In this document: in pieces, positions 1-6,971 of the stretch
Layout of the letters: each line of letters opens with the position of its first letter
Position numbering within the stretch: the stretch's first letter is position 1
Assembly (NCBI GenBank): GCA_003354225.1
Contig: PIVH01000200.1
Span: 1 to 7,094 of the forward strand
Source: Globobulimina sp.
Taxonomy: Eukaryota; Foraminifera; Rotaliida
DNA length: 7,094 nucleotides
Direction of reading: 5' to 3'
Notes under the pieces: generated by a model
Seen by the model: the letters and a program-made list of their open reading frames with translations, nothing else
Databases searched by the model: none
What the model was told of the DNA's origin: nothing
Translations under genes and position numbers: made by a program

Positions 1-2
1 AT

Positions 3-512
3 ACAGAAAACAAAGAAGAAAAAAAGCAAGAACATGAACATTATGAAATGGAAGATATAATAAAAAACGTTTCTATATGTTTAGGTTTTTTATTACATGA
101 AAATAGTCCATTATGGAAAGAAAAAAACCGACACCATTCAACCATTGAATTGCTGGGTAAAGACTTACAAAAAAAGAAAAAATCAGAATTAAAATTCTCA
201 GATCGATGTAGTATATTCCAATCACGCTATGTATTGGGTGTAGAGAGAGAGGAAGAAAACGCATCGCCAACAACAGTTAAACCCGCGACGTCAAGGAAAG
301 TATTTTTAAGCGCTATACAAAAGGGCGGAAAAGAACGATTGTTTGATAAAATTATCAGCACTTTGGATGAAAACGAATATAAACCCAAATGGGACGAATT
401 TATTAAATATTGGGATTCATGGCAGCAAAATAGAAACATTAAAATGGAGGAATTTAATGATATACAACGGTTTGAATGGGATAAATATCAGAATGATATC
501 AATAACGTCTCA
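3..512 (+). other. Exon: charged N-terminal region, no recognised domain
   Basis: First visible coding exon, open to the window edge, about 170 residues. It starts with a K/E/H-rich stretch, then a KKKK cluster near residue 57, and a helical, W/K/E-rich second half with several tryptophans (WDEFIKYWDSW). No signal peptide or membrane helix is visible, so it is predicted to be cytosolic. I do not recognise the domain. It runs in frame, through intron 1, into a coiled-coil-like segment rich in E, R and K. An alternative reading is a separate protein starting at the ATG at 48, but the frame then ends within the AT-only stretch at 525-527, as expected for read-through into an intron. Confidence 0.6.
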
Positions 513-3500
513 GTTAAATATATATAATAATATAATATTATAATAATTTATATAAATGTAACAAATATATATAGAAAACTATTGATACATTACTTGAGTC
601 ATTAAAGAAATACGACAGAAATGAGACTGAGAGAGAAACAAAGAAAGATGAGGAGAGACTGGAGGCATTAAACAATGTTTCGAAAAGGGAGGATATGCGA
701 TTGTGGTTAAAACAATATAAGAAACACTCCGATTCAGAGCGTGATATCGAATTTACATCGACAATAATTGATAGTTCATCCATTTTATATAAGTCCATCA
801 CCGGCTTTGATTTAGACGACGATATCGATTTAAAATACGACATATCTGTTAATAATTTACCATTTAAGAAATGGAAATGGCAACATGTTGTATTTTGGAT
901 AGAAAAGTTGGCGGATCATCAATTTTTTGCCTCTGTATTTCGGGAATGGGAAATTAACGGCGCTGAGTTGTTGCAAATGAACGAGAAACAAATTATATGG
1001 CTCACGCAATGTTGTTATAGCGCAGAAACAGTAAATAAAGAAATTGTGAAAGATTTAATCATTCAGGTCAATAAAACTGTGATTTCCACCATAATTACGT
1101 ACCAATATGGATTATATTACAAACAAATTAAAAAACACCCGGATATATCTGAATTATTGGACTATTTAAATCCGAAAAAAGAACAAGGACCAAAAGCATT
1201 ATGGTATATAAAAAAAATATGCATTCACTGATTCACATACACCATATAAATATATTAATATACAGGAAATTGGACGCATTTTATTTCAGTAAAATAGATA
1301 ATATGTTGGCAATGTTAGTCGCTCCAAAAGGATGTCGTCACTTATTTCGAGAATGGAATCCAAAATTTATATTTGATGACGAAGATACACATACAAGTGA
1401 TCTCACCAGGCTCGGTACCCGGGGAAAGACACAGAAAACCCTCAAAGACCGTACTCAATTGGCTCAACCGCAACAGCTACGTAGTCATAGTGATCATGAG
1501 GACATTGTTGCTGATCATGAGGACAAAAAACCGCACGTTTTACCGACATCAGTCCGATATATTGATGTGATCGATAAACTTGTAAATATCCCATGTTGTG
1601 AACATAGTGCGTGCGGCACATATATTCGCAATTTTGATCGCGTGTATTTGAAAGTCATTTGTTTATTTATATGCGTATTAAGTTTTGGTTGTTTGTTTGC
1701 TTGGTTGTGGATGTCTGGCCGTTCTAGAATGGAGGTTGGTATTTCCATGGAATGGGCGGCCCAATCAATTGTTCAACGGGCTACACAATCTATGGAATAC
1801 GCATTTTTTATCCCCCAAATGGTATTAAATATAGCCGTTGGTGGATTGTCGAGTGGTGATATTACTGTTAATCCAAACGATTATATCAATAACACACAAT
1901 TCGATGAGTTTTTTGTGCAGTATAAACATTATAAAGCCTCTGAAAATACAATTTATTCATTATGCATGTACGAATCACAAAATAATTCCATGATTTGTTC
2001 GCGTAGTAACGGCACTGATCTATGGATATATACATATGGTAACCAGTGTGATCGTGGATGGCTATATGACCCTGTCACGAAACAACGTGATATAAATAAT
2101 ATTGTGTGGGACTCATGCAATGGAGATGATTCGTACGATCCTACCACAAGAGCTTGGTATGCAAAAGCACAGCAACTTGGGGTTGATGATATAGGTTGGA
2201 CAGAGCCGTATATTTTTGCTGTCACCAAGCATCTGGGCATAACTTTAGTTCGTAAGGTGGATTATAATGGAATTGAGGTCATATTTTTGGCAGAATTCAC
2301 AACTTATGAATTAGATATAATATTTGATGCGATTGGGAGTGTAACTACGGCTGTTACCTATTTAGCAACCTCTGCTGGATCAGTAATAGCATCGAGTACG
2401 CACGAATACGATATCATAAATTGTACGGATTGTTCCGTCGGTAATAATAAGATATTAACAGATTCAATTAAATTATTACGAGCGAAGGCTAATAGTGAAG
2501 GTCAAGGTATATCGGATGCATATATTAATGGCTCAATGTTGACAGAAACAGATTTTACATTAACATTACATTCATTTAAAACTACCTATTTAAGTGGAAA
2601 TAATTTTGAATATGCTACCATTGCGGTGGTGTATGACGATGAACATTTATTCGCCATACAAACTGCAGAATCAGTCACATTAACGTTATATTTGGTGGCA
2701 TTGCTGTTGGCTTTATCCGTTTTATGCGGCATGGCTGCGTATTTACAATATCTGCAACATCGAATGAAATATGATTATGACCCGACAGGCATACAAATTC
2801 GACAAGAATCTGTACGGTTAGATGTTATCGCTGATATGACCGATGCTGATGATGCCAGTCCTGAAGCACAGAGAGATTTGGCCAGAGAGAAAGAGAAAGC
2901 TTATCTAAGCACAAAATATGACTCCTATCTAATATCAAGCGACTGTGTGTTCGACCACCGTACGATTACAATTTGCTCGTTTTGGTACATGTTGGTGGTA
3001 TTTTTACTCACATTTTTTATTTGGCAAAAGAATGTCGATTCCGTTTTAGATGATGTTGAAGAAACCTTCCTTGTTCAGGAATTTATGATTATTGAAGATA
3101 AGGTGGTAAACATTGTCGCCGTGGCTGAATCCATTGCAGATATTGTGTTGGACAGATTCGATCGCGGCGATATGGCTTTAAAAGCTGTGCAAAATATACC
3201 AACCGAATTAGATGTATTTTTTGCGAATATAATGCAGAATTTTAAATTGCCAAACGGCGACTTCTATGCTCATATGGTGTATATTGGTACGCCGGATGGG
3301 AAGCTTATTGGTTGTCGCAGAGAAACAGAGGATGCCAACATAGCAAAATATGGAAATGCGTTGCGAATTACTGTTCGAGATAATTCTACAGATTGGAAAT
3401 ATTTGCATTTCGCTGCTAATTCAGATACGTTACAAAGAGAAAGTGTGTCCTCTCCAATAACGAACACAGATTCATACGATCCGCGCTGCCGACCTTGGTA

Positions 3501-6500
3501 CAGCTCCACTGTGAGTTATATGGTTGATGATGACATATGGAACGCGTTTGGTGGAGATAACAATTTTATTAACTTTTATTCCGATGACAGCAATTTGTTA
3601 TCTCCAGCACGAGAGTCGCAAAATTGCATCGATGCATTGATATATTATCAGGATATATGGAATGTAACACAAGAAGAGTTAGATGCTATTATCTATAATA
3701 ATTTAACGAGTGATATTTCGTCAGTGTCATTAAAACCAAATGAAATTTATGCAGACAAAGTGGAAGCAAACGGTATAAGTTATGATATGGTATGGTCGCA
3801 ATACTTGTTTGCCTCTGGCCAATTAGGTCTGACTGCGACCAAACCAATTATTGAGAAATCCACAGGCGAATTACTAGCGGTCATGGCAATTGATTTCACT
3901 TTAGAAGGTTTGTCAGATTATTTGAATACGACAAACAATGTGATTGAAGGTGAAGACTCATGGTTTTCGTGGATTTTTGCAGGCGATGAAGAGAGTGGAG
4001 GCAAACATGAAATGATCGCATCTTCGGATCATCAGATTACGATCCCACTCGATGAGATTGACGGATGTCTGTTAGCGGCTGGTACATCCAGTTCGGATGT
4101 GATACAATACTCAGCCATAGAGCATCCGAATAAAACCATTCAGATCATATCGAAGGAAATTGTACAATTTTATTTGGCTGACGATGGTTTACCAATTAAT
4201 GCCACCACAGCCCCTCAACATATTAAGTTACCCATAGATTTGCCAGAAGCACTAAGTGGGCGATTTTTAACTTACCCATATTCGAATGAATCGAGGCAAG
4301 TGTCGTTAAATTGGATTCTAACGAAATCAATATCTATTCGTAACTTTGAAACAAAAGAAAACGATGACGTTAAAATAGTATCATTTACTTTGTTTTGTCT
4401 GATATTTTCAGTTTATGTGATTCAAAGCAATTTAGCCATAAGCACAGTGAAAGCAGACGATCATAAAAAATCTGCAATTGACGAACAGCAAGAGATAATA
4501 TCACAAGATGCATCGTCCGTAAATATAAATAAAAATACAATAAATGTAAATGTAAAAGAAGAACAAAAACGGGCAAACGATAAATATGCAGAATTGCTCA
4601 CTGAAATGTGTAACATTGTGGAAGGATCGTCAGCAGAAATATGGCATTTATTTTTAGAGACTTTTAAAGCCAAAATTGGGGTATTTCCCATGTCGACATC
4701 AATTGTGCGGGATTTTATGGCCAAAGAATCCAATAAACATATTGCAACCGACGAAGATGAGAATAATATGTTGATTTTATGTGCTCTGCAAGTCGAAAAC
4801 AAATGGTTTTTATTTAAAACATTAAAATTTATAAAATCGTACAGTTGGAACACATTTGTTACGATTCTAATATTTTTCCATTTATCTTTCAGTATTTATT
4901 TACCAGAAACACCTTCGAAATTAAGAGAGTTAGGTTTCCAGCAAACAGGGGCACAACTTTCAATTGGCTTGACTTTATTGGCAATTCTTATAGAAATTAT
5001 TGATGTTATTCTGCACGGAGTATCTCGGTACATCGTATTCGGTAAAGTGAAACGTGAGTCCTTGTTATCTTTAATTAAATTGAAACATGGATTTGAGCAT
5101 CATTATGTTGGACAAATTAAAAATAAATCAGCATTATGGCTGACATTTTTTGGCACAGCACATTGGCGATTATTTCTAATTCATATTGCTTTGGTTACAC
5201 TCATTTTTGTGAATATAATAACAATGATTTCAATTAAAACAGCTATATTTGAATATTATTTACCTTTGGTACCAATTCTGTTAGTTGTTCGATCCGAAGA
5301 TGTGCGTACATTTTCCTATCAATTGTTCTATGCGGTCTATTTAGCCAAAGACGTATTGTTCAGTTATTTCATATTAGTATTAATTGTAGCAATATTTGCC
5401 TTGTCAACATTTAGTGAAATATTAAATCCAAATCAATCGACAGATACATATAATTCCAGTGTACGAGCGTTAATAACTACATTCGTGTTTGTGTCAACCG
5501 GCGAGAATTACAATGACGTGGTATACTCAGCAATTGGTAATGATAATGAGTCTGAGCTATGGTTTGTGGACATGGCAGGCACGTTGGCAATGATTAACTT
5601 ATTATTTTTTGTGAGTGTCAGTATTATTGGTCTATATTTTTTCATTCCTGTTATGATTCACAAATTCGAATTAGCTTTTTCTCAGTCAAAGGCTGCCATA
5701 TCTGACAAAAATCTGAAAACAAAAATAAATAGCATTATTGCCGCGTTTATCATGCTCGACATGAATGACGATGGCGATATATCTATTGACGAATTTCAAC
5801 ATTTAATTCATTCGTCAATTATATCACGTGATGTATTATTTGATGCATTTGCCAATGCGTCGGGCGACGAGGATAATAAAATATCATTATATGAATTTAC
5901 GTCAACATTAACAAATAGAAATGCATTTGCCGCCGCAATCAATGGTATCAAGTGTCAAGTCAATAAAATCCAATCTATGTTAGAATGTAATTGGTACAGA
6001 AGACGCAAAAATAGATATTATGTGTTGGTGTATGTATTGATACCATCTGTATGTGTTGCATTATTGCGTGGTTTATCTGGACTGGATGTCACATTTCTAA
6101 ATGGTTTGGTTCACTTGTTTTTTGTTTTAAACTTCTTAGATATAAATCTGCGATGGTATGCATACGGTAGAAAGAGATATTTATCACTTATAAAATATGA
6201 GAACCCGCCATTTATACAACAAGCAATTTTCAATTGGCGAGTAAATCGCGATATGACTGATTACATTGATGATAATATAATAGATTTAAGCAATAAGTCG
6301 AGAAAATGGTGCAATTATTATTTACGTCCAGTAAAACCTCTGTCATCGTGGGATAAAATGACGCTTGGCACCATGCACAGATTTGAATTATATGTTATAT
6401 GGAGCGGTACGTTGGGATTTATAGCAACGTTTATATTCCCATCATCACTCAAAGGTTATTATTATTTGTTTATACAATGTTATTTATTTCGATTATTTAC

Positions 6501-6537
6501 TCTCATTGACACTTGGACCTTGTTTGAAATTTTGTGA
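3..6537 (+). CDS. Dual-dCache, SAM and EF-hand cation channel (TPC/Cav-like), 5' partial; join 3..512, 575..1203, 1290..6537
   Basis: Predicted multidomain plasma-membrane cation channel with built-in extracellular ligand sensors. The frame is open from the left edge, so the true start is unknown; the first ATG (48) has G at -3 and +4 but lies in a continuous charged coding frame. Splicing out 513-574 and 1204-1289 keeps one frame to TGA at 6535-6537, about 2128 residues. Order: charged N-terminus, coiled coil (about 171-220), SAM-like domain (270-337), helix 1 (498-520), dCache 1, helix 2 (841-864), helix 3 (939-959), dCache 2, helix 4 (1407-1430), six-helix pore domain (1565-1840), two EF-hands (1870-1915), and S1 to S4 of a second channel domain. 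N-glycosylation sequons cluster in the predicted outside loops, which supports this topology. Channel-EF-EF-channel order resembles plant TPC1, but TPCs lack Cache domains. Domain calls rest on motif reading, not profile searches. One gene is more likely than two, because unspliced reading frames would overlap. Confidence 0.8.
513..574 (+). other. Predicted spliceosomal intron 1 (62 nt, phase 0)
   Basis: Begins GTTAAAT and ends ATATATAG; almost pure A and T between coding exons of clearly higher G+C. It holds in-frame stops for both neighbours (TAA at 525-527, TAG at 572-574). Removal joins frame 3 to frame 2 exactly, phase 0, after ...NNVS. A second possible donor (GTCTCA at 507) also keeps the frame and would drop two residues. 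Inferred from sequence only. Confidence 0.68.
872..1075 (+). other. SAM-like domain
   Basis: Within the second visible exon (575-1203), residues about 270-337. The pattern W..H.V.FWIEKL, then F.EWEINGAELLQMNEKQI, then a final basic helix IVKDLIIQVNK fits the five-helix sterile alpha motif, in which a conserved W opens helix 1 and a G-x-x-L-L-x-M/L turn precedes helix 3. SAM domains homo- or hetero-oligomerise and sometimes bind RNA or lipid. At the cytosolic N-terminus of a channel the natural inference is clustering or scaffolding. Just upstream lies a coiled-coil-like E/R/K stretch (about 575-700), also fitting oligomerisation. The loop between helices 3 and 5 is slightly long, so a degenerate SAM is possible. 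Confidence 0.6.
1204..1289 (+). other. Predicted spliceosomal intron 2 (86 nt, phase 2)
   Basis: Begins GTATAT after ATG at 1201-1203 and ends in a T-rich tract with TTATTTCAG. A TATTAAT motif (about 1253-1259) could be the branch site. Removal creates a TGT (Cys) codon from 1202-1203 plus 1290 and continues in frame as KIDNMLAML. The upstream frame would otherwise stop at 1229-1231, overlapping the downstream frame that opens at 1201, leaving no room for a terminator or promoter between two genes. If unspliced, the downstream protein could start at ATG 1303. Confidence 0.75.
1491..1524 (+). repeat. Short direct repeat (13 bp, twice, 21-bp period)
   Basis: tgatcatgaggac occurs at 1491-1503 and 1512-1524. 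In frame it encodes a DHED sequence twice, seven residues apart, in a low-complexity acidic and basic cytosolic stretch before the first membrane helix. Probably a local in-frame duplication; function unknown. Confidence 0.7.
1642..2742 (+). other. First membrane-anchored dCache sensor module (helix 1, dCache 1, helix 2)
   Basis: A hydrophobic helix (1642-1710) is followed by about 320 polar residues and a second helix (2671-2742), the layout of an extracellular dCache domain. The diagnostic motif SYDPTTRAWY is at 2131-2160 (Y662, R667, W669, Y670), followed by GWTEPY and LGITLVRKV strands typical of Cache domains. In the amino-acid-binding subclass (dCache_1AA), Y, R, W, Y and a downstream D contact the ligand's carboxyl and amino groups; here the downstream position appears to be Glu (E715) instead of Asp. 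Five N-glycosylation sequons (around residues 580, 611, 620, 757 and 793) and six cysteines (605, 616, 633, 656, 758, 761) fit an oxidised extracellular fold. The ligand is unknown, and altered specificity is possible. Confidence 0.75.
2965..4440 (+). other. Second membrane-anchored dCache sensor module (helix 3, dCache 2, helix 4)
   Basis: Same layout as the first module: helix at 2965-3027, extracellular region of about 446 residues, helix at 4369-4440. Cache signatures include VYIGTPDGKLIG (3279-3314), SYDPRCRPWY (3472-3501; Y1109, R1114, W1116, Y1117) and LGLTATKPIIEKSTGELLAV followed by IDFTLEGL (D1248). Here every position of the dCache_1AA motif appears present, including the Asp. About 130 residues separate R1114 from D1248, against roughly 48 in the first module, so an insertion (about 3540-3780) interrupts the membrane-distal subdomain. 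The alpha2delta Cache domain is also interrupted by an insertion, but this one has no recognisable VWA metal site. Sequons near 1078, 1171, 1184, 1259, 1327, 1350 and 1379 support an outside location. Confidence 0.75.
4441..4842 (+). other. Cytosolic linker between sensors and channel
   Basis: About 134 residues with no membrane helix. The first part is polar and low-complexity (N, K, E and Q rich, about 4441-4570) and probably disordered. The second half looks helical (AEIWHLFLETFKAKIG, then a DEDENN acidic patch), leading into the amphipathic segment KWFLFKTLKFIKSY just before S1. It must carry conformational changes from helix 4 of dCache 2 to the pore if the protein is ligand gated; that role is an inference. 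No known domain recognised. Confidence 0.5.
4843..5670 (+). other. Channel domain I (S1-S6, ion_trans type)
   Basis: Six hydrophobic helices with a re-entrant pore loop: S1 about 4843-4902, S2 4954-5022, S3 5167-5238, S4 5254-5316, S5 5347-5415, pore 5461-5526, S6 5557-5661. The S4 region (PLVPILLVVRSEDVR) recalls the TPC/Cav superfamily but carries only two arginines, so voltage sensing may be weak or lost. The pore reads TTFVFVSTGENYNDVVY, close to the Cav/CatSper filter pattern (T-x-E-x-W) with Glu at 5503-5505 and Tyr where Trp is usual. Sequons in the S5-pore and pore-S6 loops agree with an outside position. A single such domain cannot make a pore: it must assemble as a tetramer, or as a dimer with a complete second domain. 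Confidence 0.75.
5722..5910 (+). other. EF-hand pair
   Basis: The first loop (5758-5793) is canonical: D-M-N-D-D-G-D-I-S-I-D-E, with Asp or Asn at positions 1, 3 and 5, Gly at 6, Ile at 8 and Glu at 12. The second loop (5860-5895) is degenerate: Ser at position 1, Asp at 3 and 5, Asn at 6 in place of Gly, Ile at 8, Glu at 12. It follows S6 directly and precedes the next helix bundle, the same place as the EF-hands of plant TPC1, where cytosolic calcium binding contributes to activation. One strong and one weak or structural site is the expected reading. Confidence 0.85.
5989..6537 (+). other. Truncated channel domain II (S1-S4 only)
   Basis: After the RRRK cluster come hydrophobic helices like S1 (about 6013-6066) and S2 (6097-6156, FVLNFLDINLRWYAYG, matching S2 of domain I, IEIIDVILHGVSRYIVFG), a long cytosolic S2-S3 loop, S3 (6376-6441) and an S4-like helix with a single Arg (6454-6534). 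The frame stops there at TGA 6535-6537, so the S5-pore-S6 half is absent. Either the protein ends as a rudimentary second sensor-like domain, or an intron begins here (GT at 6534-6535, GTGAAA) and the rest lies beyond what I can place. The AATAAA 25 nt after the stop favours a real end; a nonsense mutation or assembly error is not excluded. Confidence 0.65.
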
Positions 6538-6561
6538 AATAGGAATGGTTAATCGATAAAT

Positions 6562-6567
6562 AATAAA
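6562..6567 (+). promoter_or_regulatory. Probable poly(A) signal AATAAA
   Basis: AATAAA 25 nt after the stop codon, within an AT-rich stretch (gataaataataaaa). Distance and context fit a eukaryotic cleavage and polyadenylation signal for the channel gene. In DNA this AT-rich the hexamer can occur by chance. Confidence 0.45.
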
Positions 6568-6677
6568 ATTGGAATATCTGCTGTAATATTGATTTTCATG
6601 TCAAATCGCTTTCACCACCAATCTTAGAATATTTTTTTGTATCTTTGTATATATTTTTTTTTTGTGAGGGACCAAAC

Positions 6678-6720
6678 CTGTGAGATTTAAAATCTTACTC
6701 AATCTTACTCAATTTCACAG
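6678..6720. repeat. Short hairpin with tandem 10-mer loop
   Basis: ctgtgagatt (6678-6687) pairs with aatttcacag (6711-6720) with one mismatch around a 23-nt loop; the second half of the tandem aatcttactc repeats lies in the loop. The segment also looks like a tiny intron (GTGAGA at 6680 to CACAG at 6720, 41 nt), which may be the real reason for the symmetry. Role unknown. Confidence 0.45.
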
Positions 6721-6943
6721 ATTTTCTTTAACAAAATAACCTATATTTTGCTTCAGATTTTGCTTTTGCTTCAACTTTTGAGAGCTTCGACAAGAGATAT
6801 TGCTTTAATAACCTCTTAGCGACGTTAATCTTGCTATTCCATTGACGTTTGTTCCCACTGACTGCCATTTGTTGACTTTTAGGCTCTCTTGGCCTTAAAT
6901 TATACTTGACATTAGTGAGTAAGATTGAGTAAGAATTCAAATT
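6684..6943. repeat. Imperfect inverted repeat bounding about 260 bp (possible MITE-like relic)
   Basis: The left arm tcttactcaatcttactca (6693-6711) is the exact reverse complement of tgagtaagattgagtaaga (6916-6934), 19 of 19. Extending outward nine more bases gives six matches (arms 6684-6711 and 6916-6943, 25 of 28 in all). Spacer is about 204 bp and has no transposase. Each arm itself contains a 10-bp tandem. No clear target-site duplication was found. A non-autonomous inverted-repeat element is one explanation; two copies of a simple 10-mer repeat in opposite orientation is another. Confidence 0.55.
6728..6868 (-). CDS. Doubtful small basic frame on the minus strand (46 aa)
   Basis: Starts at ATG 6868-6866 in a good eukaryotic context (A at -3, G at +4) and stops at TAA 6728-6730. 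The peptide is rich in Lys, Ala, Ser and Leu (LLSKLSKVEAKAKSEAKY) and probably helical. The frame is open upstream to about 6982, including a YNLRPR string, so it could be the last exon of a minus-strand gene, or a fragment of a mobile-element protein, since it lies inside the inverted repeat. No family recognised. It would converge on the channel gene, with about 190 bp between stops. Confidence 0.2.
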   Translation of the reverse strand: MAVSGNKRQWNSKINVAKRLLKQYLLSKLSKVEAKAKSEAKYRLFC

Positions 6944-6971
6944 TAAATTTACGTACTGAGTACATTTAACA

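Larger units (their letters stand above)
6538..6971. other. Intergenic region, no convincing gene
   Basis: About 430 bp after the channel stop. It holds the AATAAA, a T-rich run (about 6628-6664), a tandem pair of the 10-mer aatcttactc (6691-6710), one inverted repeat described separately and a short doubtful minus-strand frame. Plus-strand frames are closed by frequent stops except a leucine-rich stretch at 6721-6819. No tRNA or other RNA gene is seen. It would contain the terminator of the channel gene and, if the right-edge gene is real, its promoter. Confidence 0.5.

Noticed and set aside
538-843. Antisense open frame opposite the second exon
   Set aside because: Ser-rich low-quality peptide that mirrors the plus-strand acidic and D-rich coding; no domain, and the plus strand explains the region.
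3-1303. Bacterial or viral operon reading with separate overlapping genes
   Set aside because: No ribosome binding sites, frames joined exactly by GT...AG introns, and the composition dips sharply in the intervening stretches.
1953-2240. Antisense open frame within dCache 1
   Set aside because: Shadow of the plus-strand sensor domain, whose Cache motif is clear here.
4461-4853. Antisense 130-codon open frame
   Set aside because: Lies fully within the channel exon in the linker region; peptide is Ser/Phe/Ile-rich as expected for the complement of K/N/D codons.
6534-6539. GTGAAA at the stop codon as an intron donor
   Set aside because: Possible, but no downstream exon with S5, pore and S6 is visible in the window and AATAAA follows closely; kept only as an alternative.
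6721-6819. Plus-strand leucine-rich frame as a missing S5 exon of domain II
   Set aside because: Only about 33 codons, ended by TAG, no pore motif; the hydrophobicity is explained as the complement of the K/A/E-rich minus-strand frame.
6887-6904. YNLRPR string on the minus strand as a retroelement protein signature
   Set aside because: Six residues in a short frame without any other transposon or integrase motif are not enough.
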